Of a stretch of 64,000 bases of DNA, positions 1 to 9,380 are shown piece by piece. This stretch comes from Salinimicrobium sp963739625 (GTDB lineage Bacteria; Bacteroidota; Bacteroidia; Flavobacteriales; Flavobacteriaceae). Made by a program: the position numbers and the translations under genes. The notes under the pieces were generated by a model that ran no database searches, was not told the DNA's origin, and saw only the letters and a program-made list of their open reading frames with translations. The stretch lies in assembly GCA_963739625.1 (NCBI GenBank), contig CAVUAU010000011.1, forward strand, positions 310,001 through 374,000. Reading direction: 5' to 3'. Position 1 is the first letter of the stretch. Each line of letters opens with the position of its first letter.

Positions 1-468
1 GATGTGGAAACGTATAAGCTGCTGTTACTGCAGAATTATCTTGCCTACAGGAGTACCGAAAATGCCATTTTTGAATACCTTCCAGAGATGCAGCCGGGGA
101 AGTATCTTCAGCTTGAAAAAGATCTTTTTGCCTTAAAAGTGCCATTTTCTGACATCTCTTTTTCTACGGATTTTGAATGCAACAATCGGGCAGAGGCTTT
201 TGGCGCTGCTTACGTGGTGGAAGGCTCGGCTTTAGGCGGAATGTTGATTGCCAGGAACCTGAAGAATTGTCCTGGCCTGAAGGAGGTCGAAAGATTTCAT
301 TTCTTCAGCGGAAGTAAAGCTGGATTGGAGTCGTGGAAGCGTTTCAAAAATGAGCTAGAGGCGCAGAATTTCTCTGAGGCAGAAGTTCAGCTTTCCATTC
401 AAAAGGCCAGGGATACCTTTCTCTTCTTTAAAAAGGTTTTTTCCACAACCTTTGCGGTAAACCTATAG
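1..468 (+). CDS. Biliverdin-producing heme oxygenase, 5' partial
   Basis: The frame is open to the window edge, so the true start lies upstream and the GTG at position 4 is probably internal. The visible 155 residues carry the bacterial heme oxygenase core GAAYVVEGSALGG, the distal-helix glycine-rich segment that packs over heme. The N-terminal part with the proximal heme-binding histidine is outside the window. Such enzymes open heme to biliverdin, CO and iron, and in many bacteria supply the chromophore of a neighbouring bacteriophytochrome, which could lie just upstream but is not visible. It ends 3 bp from the stop of a convergent methyltransferase. Family assignment is fairly sure; its partner is unknown. 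Confidence 0.8.
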   Translation, partial: DVETYKLLLLQNYLAYRSTENAIFEYLPEMQPGKYLQLEKDLFALKVPFSDISFSTDFECNNRAEAFGAAYVVEGSALGGMLIARNLKNCPGLKEVERFHFFSGSKAGLESWKRFKNELEAQNFSEAEVQLSIQKARDTFLFFKKVFSTTFAVNL

Positions 469-471
469 ATC

Positions 472-1107
472 TTACCTGCTACTTTCAAAAAGGAAGGAGA
501 TCAACCGGGGAATATTTTCTTTATCGCGGTCGTCAAAATGTTCATTCAGGTCCAGCAACTGGAAACCTTCATTTTTAGCTGAATTAAGATAATCTGAAAT
601 GTGGTGAACAAAGACCTGCGGTTGCTCCTCACCGCCGTCTTCAGTTTCAAATTTTGCACGACTGCCGTTGTACTGTTTCAAAGGGTGCAGTTCACAAACA
701 TAGAATTTACCGCCTCTTTTGAGCACCCGTGCAGCTTCCTCAAAAATGTAATCCAACTCGTCAATATGTTCCAGTACCAGGCTGCAAACGATAAGATTGG
801 CCCAGCCCGGTTTTACCGGCCAGGCACGGGTGATATCGGTTTCTGTAAAGACCACATTTTCTGAATCGGGTTTGTTTTTGGCTTTTTCCATCATTTTTGG
901 AGAAAAGTCAAAGGCCGTTACATAATCTGCTTTTTGGGCCAGCCAGCCCGTATTCTTGCCCGTGCCGCAGCCCAGCTCTAAAATATTGCCGTAGTGCGGG
1001 TTTAGAAAAGTCTTTCGCAAGACCTCGGCTTCCAGGTCACGGGTCTTATTCTTCATTGAGTCATAAGAGCCGGCCCAGGCATTATAAGAATCGCTTGTGC
1101 TCATCAA
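472..1107 (-). CDS. Class I SAM-dependent methyltransferase
   Basis: This 211-residue protein has the Methyltransf_11/25 layout. Motif I is ILELGCGTGKNTG at about residues 42-54 and binds S-adenosylmethionine. An acidic residue follows beta-2 (AFDFSPKMM), and the later motif LVLEHIDELDYIFEEAARVLKRGG is typical of small-molecule methyltransferases. The substrate cannot be read from sequence. The start could be either of the first two methionines. It lies 3 bp downstream of the SpoIIAA-like gene on the same strand, so the two are probably cotranscribed. It converges on the heme oxygenase with almost no spacer. Confidence 0.85.
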   Translation of the reverse strand: MMSTSDSYNAWAGSYDSMKNKTRDLEAEVLRKTFLNPHYGNILELGCGTGKNTGWLAQKADYVTAFDFSPKMMEKAKNKPDSENVVFTETDITRAWPVKPGWANLIVCSLVLEHIDELDYIFEEAARVLKRGGKFYVCELHPLKQYNGSRAKFETEDGGEEQPQVFVHHISDYLNSAKNEGFQLLDLNEHFDDRDKENIPRLISFLFESSR

Positions 1108-1110
1108 TGG

Positions 1111-1464
1111 TTATGGATTGCTTATCCAGATTTTAGCCTCTTCTTTTTGATCAAGATTGAAAAACTTCACATCGGCCTTTGTGAACGGTTTCATGAGCCG
1201 GCTAAGTTTCTCTTCCCAATCTTTGTCTCCCACCATAGCGACCTTTTCCATTTTGTCTGCATTTTTCGCGTCAAATTTGAGGTCTTTCCACATCGCACTC
1301 AGGCTCCAGCCTTTGAAGTCACGCATTTCAAAATACCAGCGAATCATACCATACTTCTTCACTTTTTCCTGCAATAGGGGGATCAGTTTTTCGTAATCTT
1401 CGTCTTTAAGTTCATTCTCGGCTGTAGAATAGATGATGTTTTCTTTCTCCTGAATCTGGATCAT
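1111..1464 (-). CDS. STAS/SpoIIAA-like protein (DUF3478 type)
   Basis: A 117-residue protein without signal or membrane segment. The order is a short beta N-terminus (MIQIQEKENIIYS), an acidic helix, then WYFEMRDFKGWSLSAMWKDLKFDAKNADKMEKVAMVGD. This matches the small SpoIIAA-like (CRAL-TRIO/STAS fold) proteins often seen next to stress or envelope genes in Bacteroidetes. The conserved VAMVGDKDWEEKL and the final FFNLDQKEEAKIWI are family hallmarks. Biochemical role is unknown; lipid or nucleotide binding has been suggested for the fold. It is the first gene of a likely two-gene unit with the methyltransferase. Confidence 0.75.
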   Translation of the reverse strand: MIQIQEKENIIYSTAENELKDEDYEKLIPLLQEKVKKYGMIRWYFEMRDFKGWSLSAMWKDLKFDAKNADKMEKVAMVGDKDWEEKLSRLMKPFTKADVKFFNLDQKEEAKIWISNP

Positions 1465-1675
1465 AATTTTGTTTTTCTAAATTTCTGAAGAAAACAACAT
1501 TATTTCAAATCTTTGGCTTGTACAGCGGGTTAAGTTCTTGTTAATCTGCTCCCAAAATGTCTTAAGGAGCCATGCAAAAGCTGACAAATATCAGGAAAAA
1601 TGGAAGGTTTTTGAGCTGTGAATATTCTCTTCCGGGCGTACCTTTATAGTAACGTATCCTCTTTAGAGTCTTGAT

Positions 1676-1732
1676 CTTAAGCCAATCTTAAGGTTCGCCT
1701 TAGACTAAAATTAGGGTGCAGATGTAGGTTTG
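1676..1732 (+). promoter_or_regulatory. Probable operator and promoter of the metal-efflux operon
   Basis: Three direct repeats, CTTAAG at 1676, CTTAAG at 1687 and CCTTAG at 1698, are spaced exactly 11 bp apart, one helical turn, as expected for tandem OmpR-family regulator dimers. A perfect Bacteroidetes -7 box (TAGGTTTG, form TAnnTTTG) follows at 1725-1732, so the repeats sit just upstream of the -33 region, an activating position. The operon downstream encodes its own OmpR-type regulator at 7294, the obvious candidate binder. The rest of the 1465-1758 spacer shows no gene. Repeats and box are seen; the function is inference. Confidence 0.5.
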
Positions 1733-1758
1733 TACTGTAATTAAAACGGCTCGTCCAA

Positions 1759-4700
1759 ATGTTAGACAAGATCATCCAATACAGCATCAGGCATAAGCTC
1801 ATCATAATGCTGTTCGTTTTTTCTGTAATTGGCTTCGGAATATATTCTCTGATGAACATTCCCATTGGAGCAGTTCCCGATATTACAAACAACCAGGTGC
1901 AGGTGATCACCACCTCCAGAAACCTCGCTACCGAAGATGTTGAGAAATTCCTGACTTATCCCGTGGAACTGGAAATGGCAAACCTGCCCGATGTAAAGGA
2001 GATACGATCGGTCTCAAAATTCGGACTTTCAGTAGTGACCGTGGTTTTTAAAGATAAGATCGGGACTTACCTGCCAAGGCAATTAATTGCTGAAAAAATA
2101 AAGAATGCCGAAGAAAAGATCCCGCAGGGATTTGGTTCTCCTTTTATGGGCCCAATTAGTACCGGTTTGGGAGAGATCTATCAATATGTGCTCGAGGTTG
2201 ATCCCGCCTACAGGAACAAATATTCTGTCACCGACCTCAGGACCATTCAGGACTGGATCGTGAAAAGACAACTTTCGGGGATCCCGGGCGTAGTGGAAGT
2301 AAATACCTGGGGCGGCTTTTTAAAACAATATGAAGTAGCCATCAATCCTTCGCGGCTGCGGGCCATGAACCTGTCTTTGGACCAGGTGTTCAGGGCGCTC
2401 AAAAGCAACAACTCTGTTGCGGGTGGGGCTTATATTGAAAAGGAAAATCAAAGCTATTTTATAAGAGGCGAAGGTCTCGTAAGTTCCCTGCAGGACATCA
2501 GGGATATCGTGGTAGAAAACCGTGACGGGGTGCCGGTATATGTCGGCGATGTTGCTGAAGTAAAGTTTGGCCACGCCACCCGTTTTGGCGCGATTACCGG
2601 AAATGGGGAAGGTGAGAAAGTGCTGGGGCAGGTAATGATGCTTAAAGGCGCTAATTCAAATGCCGTTATTGAAGCTGTAAAAGATCGGGTGGCAGAGATT
2701 CAGGATAACCTGCCTAAAGGTGTCTCTATAAACCCATTTTTGGAACGTTCAGAACTTATTGGTAAAACCACCATGACCATTGCCGAGAACCTTATCCTGG
2801 GCTGTTTGATCGTGATCTTTGTCGTGGTGTTGCTGCTTGGAAATTGGCGTTCAGGGCTGGTGGTAGCTTCTGTGATTCCGCTGTGTTTGCTCTTTGCGCT
2901 ATCCCTTATGTACATCTTCGGAGTCGACGCTAACCTGATGAGCCTTGGTGCCATAGACTTTCGGGATCATTATTGACGGGGCGGTGATCATTGTGGAATT
3001 CGTTTCCTTCAGCATAACCAGGGATAGAAAAGAAGTGCTTGCACTTTCAGGAAAAAAGAGAAGAAAATACGTCGATAACATCACTTTTCATGGGGCTTCG
3101 AAAATGATGCATTCGGCCATCTTTGGGCAGCTCATCATTATTCTTGTATTTATTCCCATTCTTTCGCTCTCTAATGTGGAGGGAAAAATGTTTCGGCCAA
3201 TGGCGCTGGTGTTTTGTTTTGCCCTTTTAGGAGCCATTATTTTCTGTTTCAGCTATGTGCCGGTAATGTCGGCATTGTTCATAAAACCTACAGATCCCGA
3301 CAAGAAGAATATCACCACCCGATTGATGGCCTTTCTAAAAAAACTCTACCTGCCAACGATCAAGTGGGCACTGGCTTCCAAAAAGACAGTGGTGGGGCTT
3401 GCAGTAGTAATGCTCATAGCTGTAGGTTTCCTCTTCAGCACAATGGGAGGAGAATTCGTGCCTACCCTTGATGAAGGCGATTTCGTTATTCAGCCTGTGC
3501 TTAAGACCGGAACTTCTTTAAGTAAGACCATAGAAGCTACGACCAGAATAGAGAAGATCCTGCTGGATTTTCCCGAGGTCAGGCAGGTAGTGAGTCGTAT
3601 TGGTGCTGCCGAAGTGCCTACAGATCCTATGTCTATGGAAGAAACCGATGTGATCATCAAGCTTGCTCCAAAGGGCGAATGGACCAGCGCTAAAACAAAA
3701 GATGAATTAGCTGATAAATTTAAGGAGGCGCTGTCTATCATTCCCGGGGTGGATTATGAATTCACGCAACCTATCGAGATGCGTTTTAACGAATTGATTA
3801 CGGGAGTTCGGGCAGATCTTGCCATCAAGATCTTTGGAGAAGATCTCGACCTGCTTTACAATAAGGCGCTCGAAGTACAAAAAGCCATTGAAAATGTAGA
3901 AGGAGCATCAGACATTACTGTAGAAAAGGTGGCCGGTTTGCCACAAATGACCGTCAAGTATGACCGTCGTAAAATAGCGAAATACGGGCTCAACGTGGAA
4001 GATCTCAACCGCCTCGTGAGCGCCGGATTTGCAGGGGCTACAGCCGGAACTGTATTCGAGGGAGAAAAACAATTCGACATGGTGATGCGGTTTGATGCCG
4101 ATCATCGAAAACAACTGGCAGATCTTCAAACCACTTCGGTTCAACTTCCGGGAGGCGGCAGCCTTCCTTTGAGTGAATTCGCGACAGTGGGCTACACAAA
4201 AGGTCCCGCCAAGATCTCGCGCGATGATACCAGGCGAAGGATCGTGGTTGGGGTGAACGTAAGAAACCGGGATCTTGAATCTGTAGTGCAGGATGTGCAA
4301 AAAATCATAGAGGAGCAGATTGACCTCCCTGTGGGCTATTCAGTTACCTACGGTGGGCAGTTTGAAAATTTGAGAAGTGCCAGGAACCGTTTAATGATCG
4401 CTGTTCCCATAGCGCTGCTCCTCATTTTTATCATGTTACACTTTGCTTTTAGTTCGGTCAAAAAAGCGCTTTTGATCTACAGCGCCATTCCTTTGGCTGC
4501 GGTTGGAGGAGTCTTGCTGCTGTATCTGCGGGATCTGCCTTTCAGTATCTCTGCAGGGGTTGGTTTTATCGCCCTCTTTGGGATAGCGGTACTCAACGGG
4601 ATCGTGTTGCTAGACGAATTTGATGAGCTAAAGGAGAAAGGCATCAAAGACATCAATGAAAGGATCGTAACAGGTACAATGAACAGGCTGCGGCCGGTAC

Positions 4701-6125
4701 TGCTTACCGCGTCTGCGGCTGCACTGGGATTCCTGCCAATGGCGGTATCTACATCTGCCGGGGCAGAAGTGCAACGTCCGTTAGCCACAGTTGTGGTGGG
4801 TGGTTTGATCACCGCGACCGCATTAACGCTTATTGTATTGCCGGTGTTGTACGCGCTGTTCATAGGAAAAGGTTCAAAAAAACAAAAGCTGCCGCTCAAT
4901 GGAAAGCCCAAAAAAGATAAACCTGTACCCAGCGCGGTGACGCTTCTTGTTCTGCTGTTCTTCGGAAGTGGTTTTGCCGCCTTTGCGCAGGAGCAGTCGC
5001 TCACTATGGAAGAGGCTGTGAACATAGCTCTGGCACAGAACAACCAGCTTAAAGCTTACGAAGCCAGGATCAAAATGAACGAAAAACTGATGGGCAGCGC
5101 CTGGGATATTGATAAGACCGGCATCTATTATAACTATGACGAGATGAACATCGCCGAAAACGGGGAGCCGCTTAAGGTGTGGGGGCTGCAGCAAAAACTT
5201 GATTTTCCAACTGTCTATGGGGCACGCCATCGGCTTATAAAAAACCAGACTCAACTGGCGAGAGATGAACACGAGGTGCAAAAAAGGTTTTTGGAGCGCG
5301 AGGTTTCAAAGGCTTACCTCAAGGTGGTATACTGGCAGAATTTGCAGCAGAATTATCACTACCTCGACAGCCTTTTTACAAGTTTTGCCTATGCCGCTCA
5401 AAGAAGATATGAAACAGGCGAAACCAATTACCTTGAGAAATTGACCGCACAATCCAAACAAAAAGAGGTGGCGCTCCTGCTGGCACAAAGTCAAAAAAGC
5501 GCGCAGCAGGCTTACGCCGGTTTGATGGGTTGGCTGCAGACAGAGACCGATTATAAGATTGAGAATTCTCAGCTTCCGAGGTTAGACCTGGAAGAAATCA
5601 CAATAGAAAACCATCCTGGGCTACAAATGCTACAACAGCAAACACAGGTGGCGAAAAGCGCGCTGAGTCTGGAACAACAATACCTTTTGCCCGATCTAAG
5701 CTTCGAAATTTTTACCGGTACCAACACAGCCCCTAATGCGCAAAATTATTCCGGTTTTCAGGCCGGGGTGGCTATCCCGCTTTGGTTTGGTGCCAAAAAA
5801 AGCAAAATTCAGGCGGCACAGGTGGGCGTGGAGATCGCCCGGGACGAATACCAAAATTACGAACAGCAGCTGCAGGCAAAACTGAAGGCGTTACGAGGCG
5901 AGCCTGGAGCAGTACCGGGAGGCCGTGAATTACTATGATGTCACCGGGAAAAAATTGTCTTCTGAACTGGTCAAAAATGCCAATCAGGCCTTTAATTATG
6001 GAGAAATAGATTTTCTGCAGTATATACAGTTGCTGGAGAATGCGCGCAACATTGAGATCAACTATCTCAATAACCTCTTGAATTATGATGCTACCGTACT
6101 TGAAATTAATTATTTATTGAATTGA
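1759..6125 (+). CDS. CusA/CzcA-type heavy-metal RND efflux pump fused to a TolC-like outer-membrane factor (two frameshifts)
   Basis: Read across two single-base shifts the protein is about 1,454 residues, the normal size for Bacteroidetes CzcA-TolC fusions. The N-terminal half (from 1759) begins LDKIIQYSIRHKLII and runs through the first periplasmic domain. At 2962 an extra C splits the hallmark of the heavy-metal RND family (IDFGIIIDGAVIIVE), and the frame continues from 2963 to about 5903. The pump ends near 4870. Then come a charged linker, a second hydrophobic signal-like segment ending FAAFAQ (about 4936-4990) and a TolC-like helical domain (LTMEEAVNIALAQNNQLKAYEARI). A second extra base near 5903 moves the last 70 codons to another frame, ending at 6125. 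It exports metal cations by proton antiport with the adaptor that follows. Confidence 0.88.
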
Positions 6126-6127
6126 TC

Positions 6128-7288
6128 ATGAGAACTTACTTCAACAATATCAAATTCCGCTTATTTTCTATCCTAGGCGCAGGACTGTTGCTGGTTTCCT
6201 GCAACTCCACTTCGGGAGAAGAAAAAGCAAAGCCCGCACCTCCTTCAGACCCTTCAGAATTGAGGATCACCAAACCACAATTCGAAACTTCTGAAATGAA
6301 ACTGGGAACGCTGCAACAGCACGAATTCACCCAAACGGTGAAAGCCAACGGGATGTTTGATGTTCCTCCCGAAAACAGAGCTTCCATAAGCGTATACTTT
6401 GGTGGCTACATCAAAAGGCTCGATCTTTTACCGGGCCAAAAAGTCAACCGGGGACAGGTGTTGTTCGTGCTTGAAAATCCTGAATATCTTGAGGTGCAGC
6501 GCGATTTCCTCGAAGAAAAAGGTAAACTGAAATATCTGCAATCAGATTATGAACGGCAAAAAACTTTGTCCCGCGACAACGTGGCTTCAGAAAAGCAATT
6601 TTTGAAGGCAGAATCTGATTATAAAGTTACATCGGCTAAATATGAATCTCTTCGGAAGAAGCTGCAGTTAATGGGAATTGCTCCCGACAAAATTTCCGAA
6701 GAAAATTTGCAGTCCAGTATTATGGTGCTTTCGCCAATAAGCGGCTATGTTTCTGAAGTGAACGTGAATCTCGGTTCTTTTTTGGATGCTTCAGATGTTG
6801 GCGTGGTCCTTATCAATCCTGAACATCTGCATCTCGAGCTGCAGATCTTTGAAAAAGACCTTCCGAAGGTGAAAGAAAGGCAAAAGATAGTTTTTAACCT
6901 GCAGGACGATCCTTCGAAAAAGTACGATGCCGAGGTGCACCTGGTGGGGAAAGCTGTGGAGCCTCAAAGAAGGACCATCAGCGTACACGGAGATCTTGTG
7001 AATGATGATGAAAAGATGCTGTTTAATCCCGGAATGTACCTGGAAAGTGAGATACAGACAGCATCAGAGACCTTTCCTTCTTTGCCGCAAGAGGCAGTGG
7101 TGAATATCGACGACAAGAGTTTTGTGCTGCTGCTGGAAAATGAAAGTTCAGACGGATATCTTTTCAGAAAACAGGAGGTTAAAACAGGACCCGAAAAAGA
7201 TGGTTATCTTGCCATTCTAAACGCCGAAGATTTGCCTAAAGACGCGCAGATCCTAACAGCGGGGGCGTTCAACCTTATTACAGAATAG
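6128..7288 (+). CDS. RND efflux periplasmic adaptor lipoprotein (CusB/CzcB type)
   Basis: A 386-residue membrane-fusion protein. The ATG at 6128 is preferred over the TTG at 6122, which would overlap the previous stop and only add two residues. A lipoprotein signal ends LLVSC with Cys25 as the acylation site. A barrel-sandwich (biotinyl-lipoyl-like) half follows, KANGMFDVPPENRASIS then GGYIKRLDLLPGQKVNRGQVLF. Next comes a long coiled-coil hairpin (about residues 120-180), the second lipoyl half (VLSPISGYVSEVNVNLG) and a beta-barrel region. It should link the inner-membrane pump to its fused outer-membrane domain. The two genes are practically contiguous, so one transcript is likely. Confidence 0.9.
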   Translation: MRTYFNNIKFRLFSILGAGLLLVSCNSTSGEEKAKPAPPSDPSELRITKPQFETSEMKLGTLQQHEFTQTVKANGMFDVPPENRASISVYFGGYIKRLDLLPGQKVNRGQVLFVLENPEYLEVQRDFLEEKGKLKYLQSDYERQKTLSRDNVASEKQFLKAESDYKVTSAKYESLRKKLQLMGIAPDKISEENLQSSIMVLSPISGYVSEVNVNLGSFLDASDVGVVLINPEHLHLELQIFEKDLPKVKERQKIVFNLQDDPSKKYDAEVHLVGKAVEPQRRTISVHGDLVNDDEKMLFNPGMYLESEIQTASETFPSLPQEAVVNIDDKSFVLLLENESSDGYLFRKQEVKTGPEKDGYLAILNAEDLPKDAQILTAGAFNLITE

Positions 7289-7293
7289 TTTGT

Positions 7294-7965
7294 ATGAGAG
7301 TTCTTATTGTTGAAGATGAACCCGGGATCGCCGGCTTTCTCAAGCAGGGCCTTGAGGAAGAAGGTTTCGCAGTAGATGTTGCGCCCGACGGAAAAGAGGG
7401 TTCAAAAATGGCATTTTCGGGCGTCTATGATCTGCTGTTGCTGGACTGGATGATCCCCGGCTTGAGCGGGGTTGAGCTTTGCCGGCAGTTCAGGAAGGAG
7501 TTTCCCGCAACCCCTGTGATTTTTCTCACTGCAAAAGATACCGTAGAAGATGTGGTCTTTGGTTTGCAGGCCGGGGCAAACGATTACATCAAAAAACCTT
7601 TTCATTTTGAGGAACTGCTGGAGCGAATCCGGGTGCAGCTTAGAACAAAGGAAGGGGAGGAGAGCAGGTTTAAGCTGGGAGATCTCGAATTGGATACGGC
7701 GACCCACCGCGTGATGAAGGGCGGAAAAGAAGTACATCTTACCCAAAAGGAATTTGCGCTGCTCGAGTATCTTTTGCGCAACAAAGGTCGCGTGTGCCGC
7801 CGTACCAGGATCATTGAGAGCGTGTGGGACATGCATTTTGACTATAACACCGGCGTCATAGATGTTTACATCAATGCCCTGCGCAAAAAACTTCAACTGC
7901 AGGAAGGGGAAATTCCTTACATCGAAACCGTGCGCGGAGTAGGCTACATAGCAAAAGAAGAATGA
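7294..7965 (+). CDS. OmpR/CusR-type response regulator
   Basis: A 223-residue two-domain regulator. The receiver domain has acidic residues in LIVEDEP, the phosphoacceptor Asp51 in LLLLDWMIPG, and the conserved lysine in DYIKKPFHFEELLERI. The C-terminal winged helix (GDLELDTATHRVMKGGKEVHLTQKEFALLEYLL to the end) is the OmpR/PhoB DNA-binding type. It starts 5 bp after the adaptor gene, and its last codons overlap the kinase start by 4 bp. It very likely activates the efflux operon in response to metal, binding the 11-bp direct repeats at 1676-1703; that target is inference from position and spacing. Confidence 0.92.
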   Translation: MRVLIVEDEPGIAGFLKQGLEEEGFAVDVAPDGKEGSKMAFSGVYDLLLLDWMIPGLSGVELCRQFRKEFPATPVIFLTAKDTVEDVVFGLQAGANDYIKKPFHFEELLERIRVQLRTKEGEESRFKLGDLELDTATHRVMKGGKEVHLTQKEFALLEYLLRNKGRVCRRTRIIESVWDMHFDYNTGVIDVYINALRKKLQLQEGEIPYIETVRGVGYIAKEE

Positions 7966-9353
7966 AAACCAGTTTTAAGAACAGGATCGCGTTTTACTAT
8001 ATGCTGCTAACGGCCTTGCTTATGCTATTTGCCTTTAGTCTTATCTATTTTATTGTAAAAACAGCCGTTTTTGAAAAACTGGATAGAGAACTGAATTTTC
8101 AGGCCGAGATGCATATTAAAGAAGTAGGTTTTGAAGAAGACAGCATGTTCTTTATCCATAAACGTGAATGGGAGGAGGTAGAACATAACGAGGTGGAAGT
8201 AAGCCCTGTTTATGTCGAGATCTTTGATGAAGATGGCAACCTGAAGGACAAATCTCCAAACCTCAAGGAAGACAGGATAAAGTTTGAGAAGGACAGGCCA
8301 TTTGGCGAGCATTTTATTGGCTCTCTTAAAAATGAACCAGTGCGACAAACAATGCTGCCTCTTTATGTAGACGGGCAGGAAAAAGGATTTATTACCACCG
8401 CAATGCCGCTGCAGTCTTCGCAGTTGGTGCTGGCTTCCCTGCGGAACACGCTCTATATCCTGTTTCCGGTTTTGCTGTTACTGCTGTTTCTGCTGTCCCG
8501 CTACCTTGCCGGAAAAAATATTGCCCCCATTGTGGAGATCACAGATACGACCAACCGCATTAACAGGAACAATCTTGGAGAACGCGTCGATCTGCCGAAG
8601 GTGGAGGACGAGCTATATGAGCTATCTTCCTCAATAAATCAACTGCTGGGCAGGATTGAACAGGCGATGCAGCGGGAAAGACAATTCACTTCAGATGCTT
8701 CTCATGAGATGCGTACCCCACTAACTTCTTTGCGGGGTACTTTGGAGGTGTTGATAAGGAAACCCAGGACCGCAAAGGAATATGAAGAAAAGATCCAGTA
8801 CAGCCTTAGCGAAATAGACCGAATGAGCAGGATCCTGGAACAGCTGCTCTTCCTGGCGCGCATGGACTCCGGTCAAAAGCCAAAAACTGGTGATCTTGTT
8901 TTTCTGAATCCTTTGCTGAAGCAGGTGCTGCAGCGATACGAGGAAGAAATGGCATTAAAGCAGCTGGTGCTAAGCTTTAGTGATGAGCAGCAAAAACAGG
9001 TAGCGGTGCCGGAATATTACGCGAACCTTATCTTCGACAATATCATTAGTAACGCGATCAAATATTCCCGGGCAGGTTCAGAATTGCACGTGAGAATGTG
9101 GAATGACGCCGGGAAATTGTACTGTTGTATCAAAGATGAGGGAATTGGCATCAAGGAAGAGGAACTGGAAAATATTTTCAATCCTTTCTATCGGGCGGCT
9201 GCCCTTGAATATAAGGAGATCAAAGGCAACGGCCTCGGGCTTTCCATCGTGAAAAAAGCGGCAGATTCCATTGGTGCCGGGGTAAAGATCAAAAGTAAGT
9301 GGAATAAAGGAACCGAGGTTACTGTAGTTTTCCCCGGAAAAAATAAGGGCTGA
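7962..9353 (+). CDS. HAMP-domain sensor histidine kinase, metal-response partner
   Basis: A 463-residue membrane kinase. TM1 lies at about residues 11-31 and TM2 at about 157-178, flanking a roughly 125-residue periplasmic sensor domain rich in Glu and His, fitting a metal sensor. HAMP follows. The H-box is TSDASHEMRTPLTSLRG with His248 as the phosphorylation site, then the N-box (DNIISNAIKYS), G1 (DEGIGI), F (FNPFYRA) and G2 (GNGLGLSIVKK). The start overlaps the regulator stop by 4 bp, which implies translational coupling. By context this is a CusS-like sensor of copper, silver or another exported cation; the actual ligand cannot be read. Confidence 0.9.
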   Translation: MKTSFKNRIAFYYMLLTALLMLFAFSLIYFIVKTAVFEKLDRELNFQAEMHIKEVGFEEDSMFFIHKREWEEVEHNEVEVSPVYVEIFDEDGNLKDKSPNLKEDRIKFEKDRPFGEHFIGSLKNEPVRQTMLPLYVDGQEKGFITTAMPLQSSQLVLASLRNTLYILFPVLLLLLFLLSRYLAGKNIAPIVEITDTTNRINRNNLGERVDLPKVEDELYELSSSINQLLGRIEQAMQRERQFTSDASHEMRTPLTSLRGTLEVLIRKPRTAKEYEEKIQYSLSEIDRMSRILEQLLFLARMDSGQKPKTGDLVFLNPLLKQVLQRYEEEMALKQLVLSFSDEQQKQVAVPEYYANLIFDNIISNAIKYSRAGSELHVRMWNDAGKLYCCIKDEGIGIKEEELENIFNPFYRAAALEYKEIKGNGLGLSIVKKAADSIGAGVKIKSKWNKGTEVTVVFPGKNKG

Positions 9354-9373
9354 AAAATGCCATTTTCCAGCCC
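9347..9373. terminator. Bidirectional terminator between convergent genes
   Basis: GGGCTG (9347-9352) pairs with CAGCCC (9368-9373) around an inner AAAAATGCCATTTT palindrome. It lies between the end of the kinase gene and the end of the oppositely oriented oxidoreductase. It belongs to the recurring AAAAATGNCATTTTT hairpin family noted in the findings. Confidence 0.6.
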
Positions 9374-9380
9374 TCTTGTT

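Noticed and set aside
1573..1650. 25-codon frame with an AAGGAG-like sequence before its ATG
   Set aside because: It overlaps the operator-promoter region, has no recognisable composition, and Bacteroidetes genes here do not rely on Shine-Dalgarno sequences.
2950..2990. Programmed ribosomal frameshift in the RND pump gene
   Set aside because: No slippery heptamer, stem-loop or internal Shine-Dalgarno-like stimulator is seen, and many unrelated genes show the same kind of shift.
4477..5043. 188-codon frame opposite the pump gene
   Set aside because: Ser/Pro/Thr-rich shadow of the real plus-strand gene with no family features.
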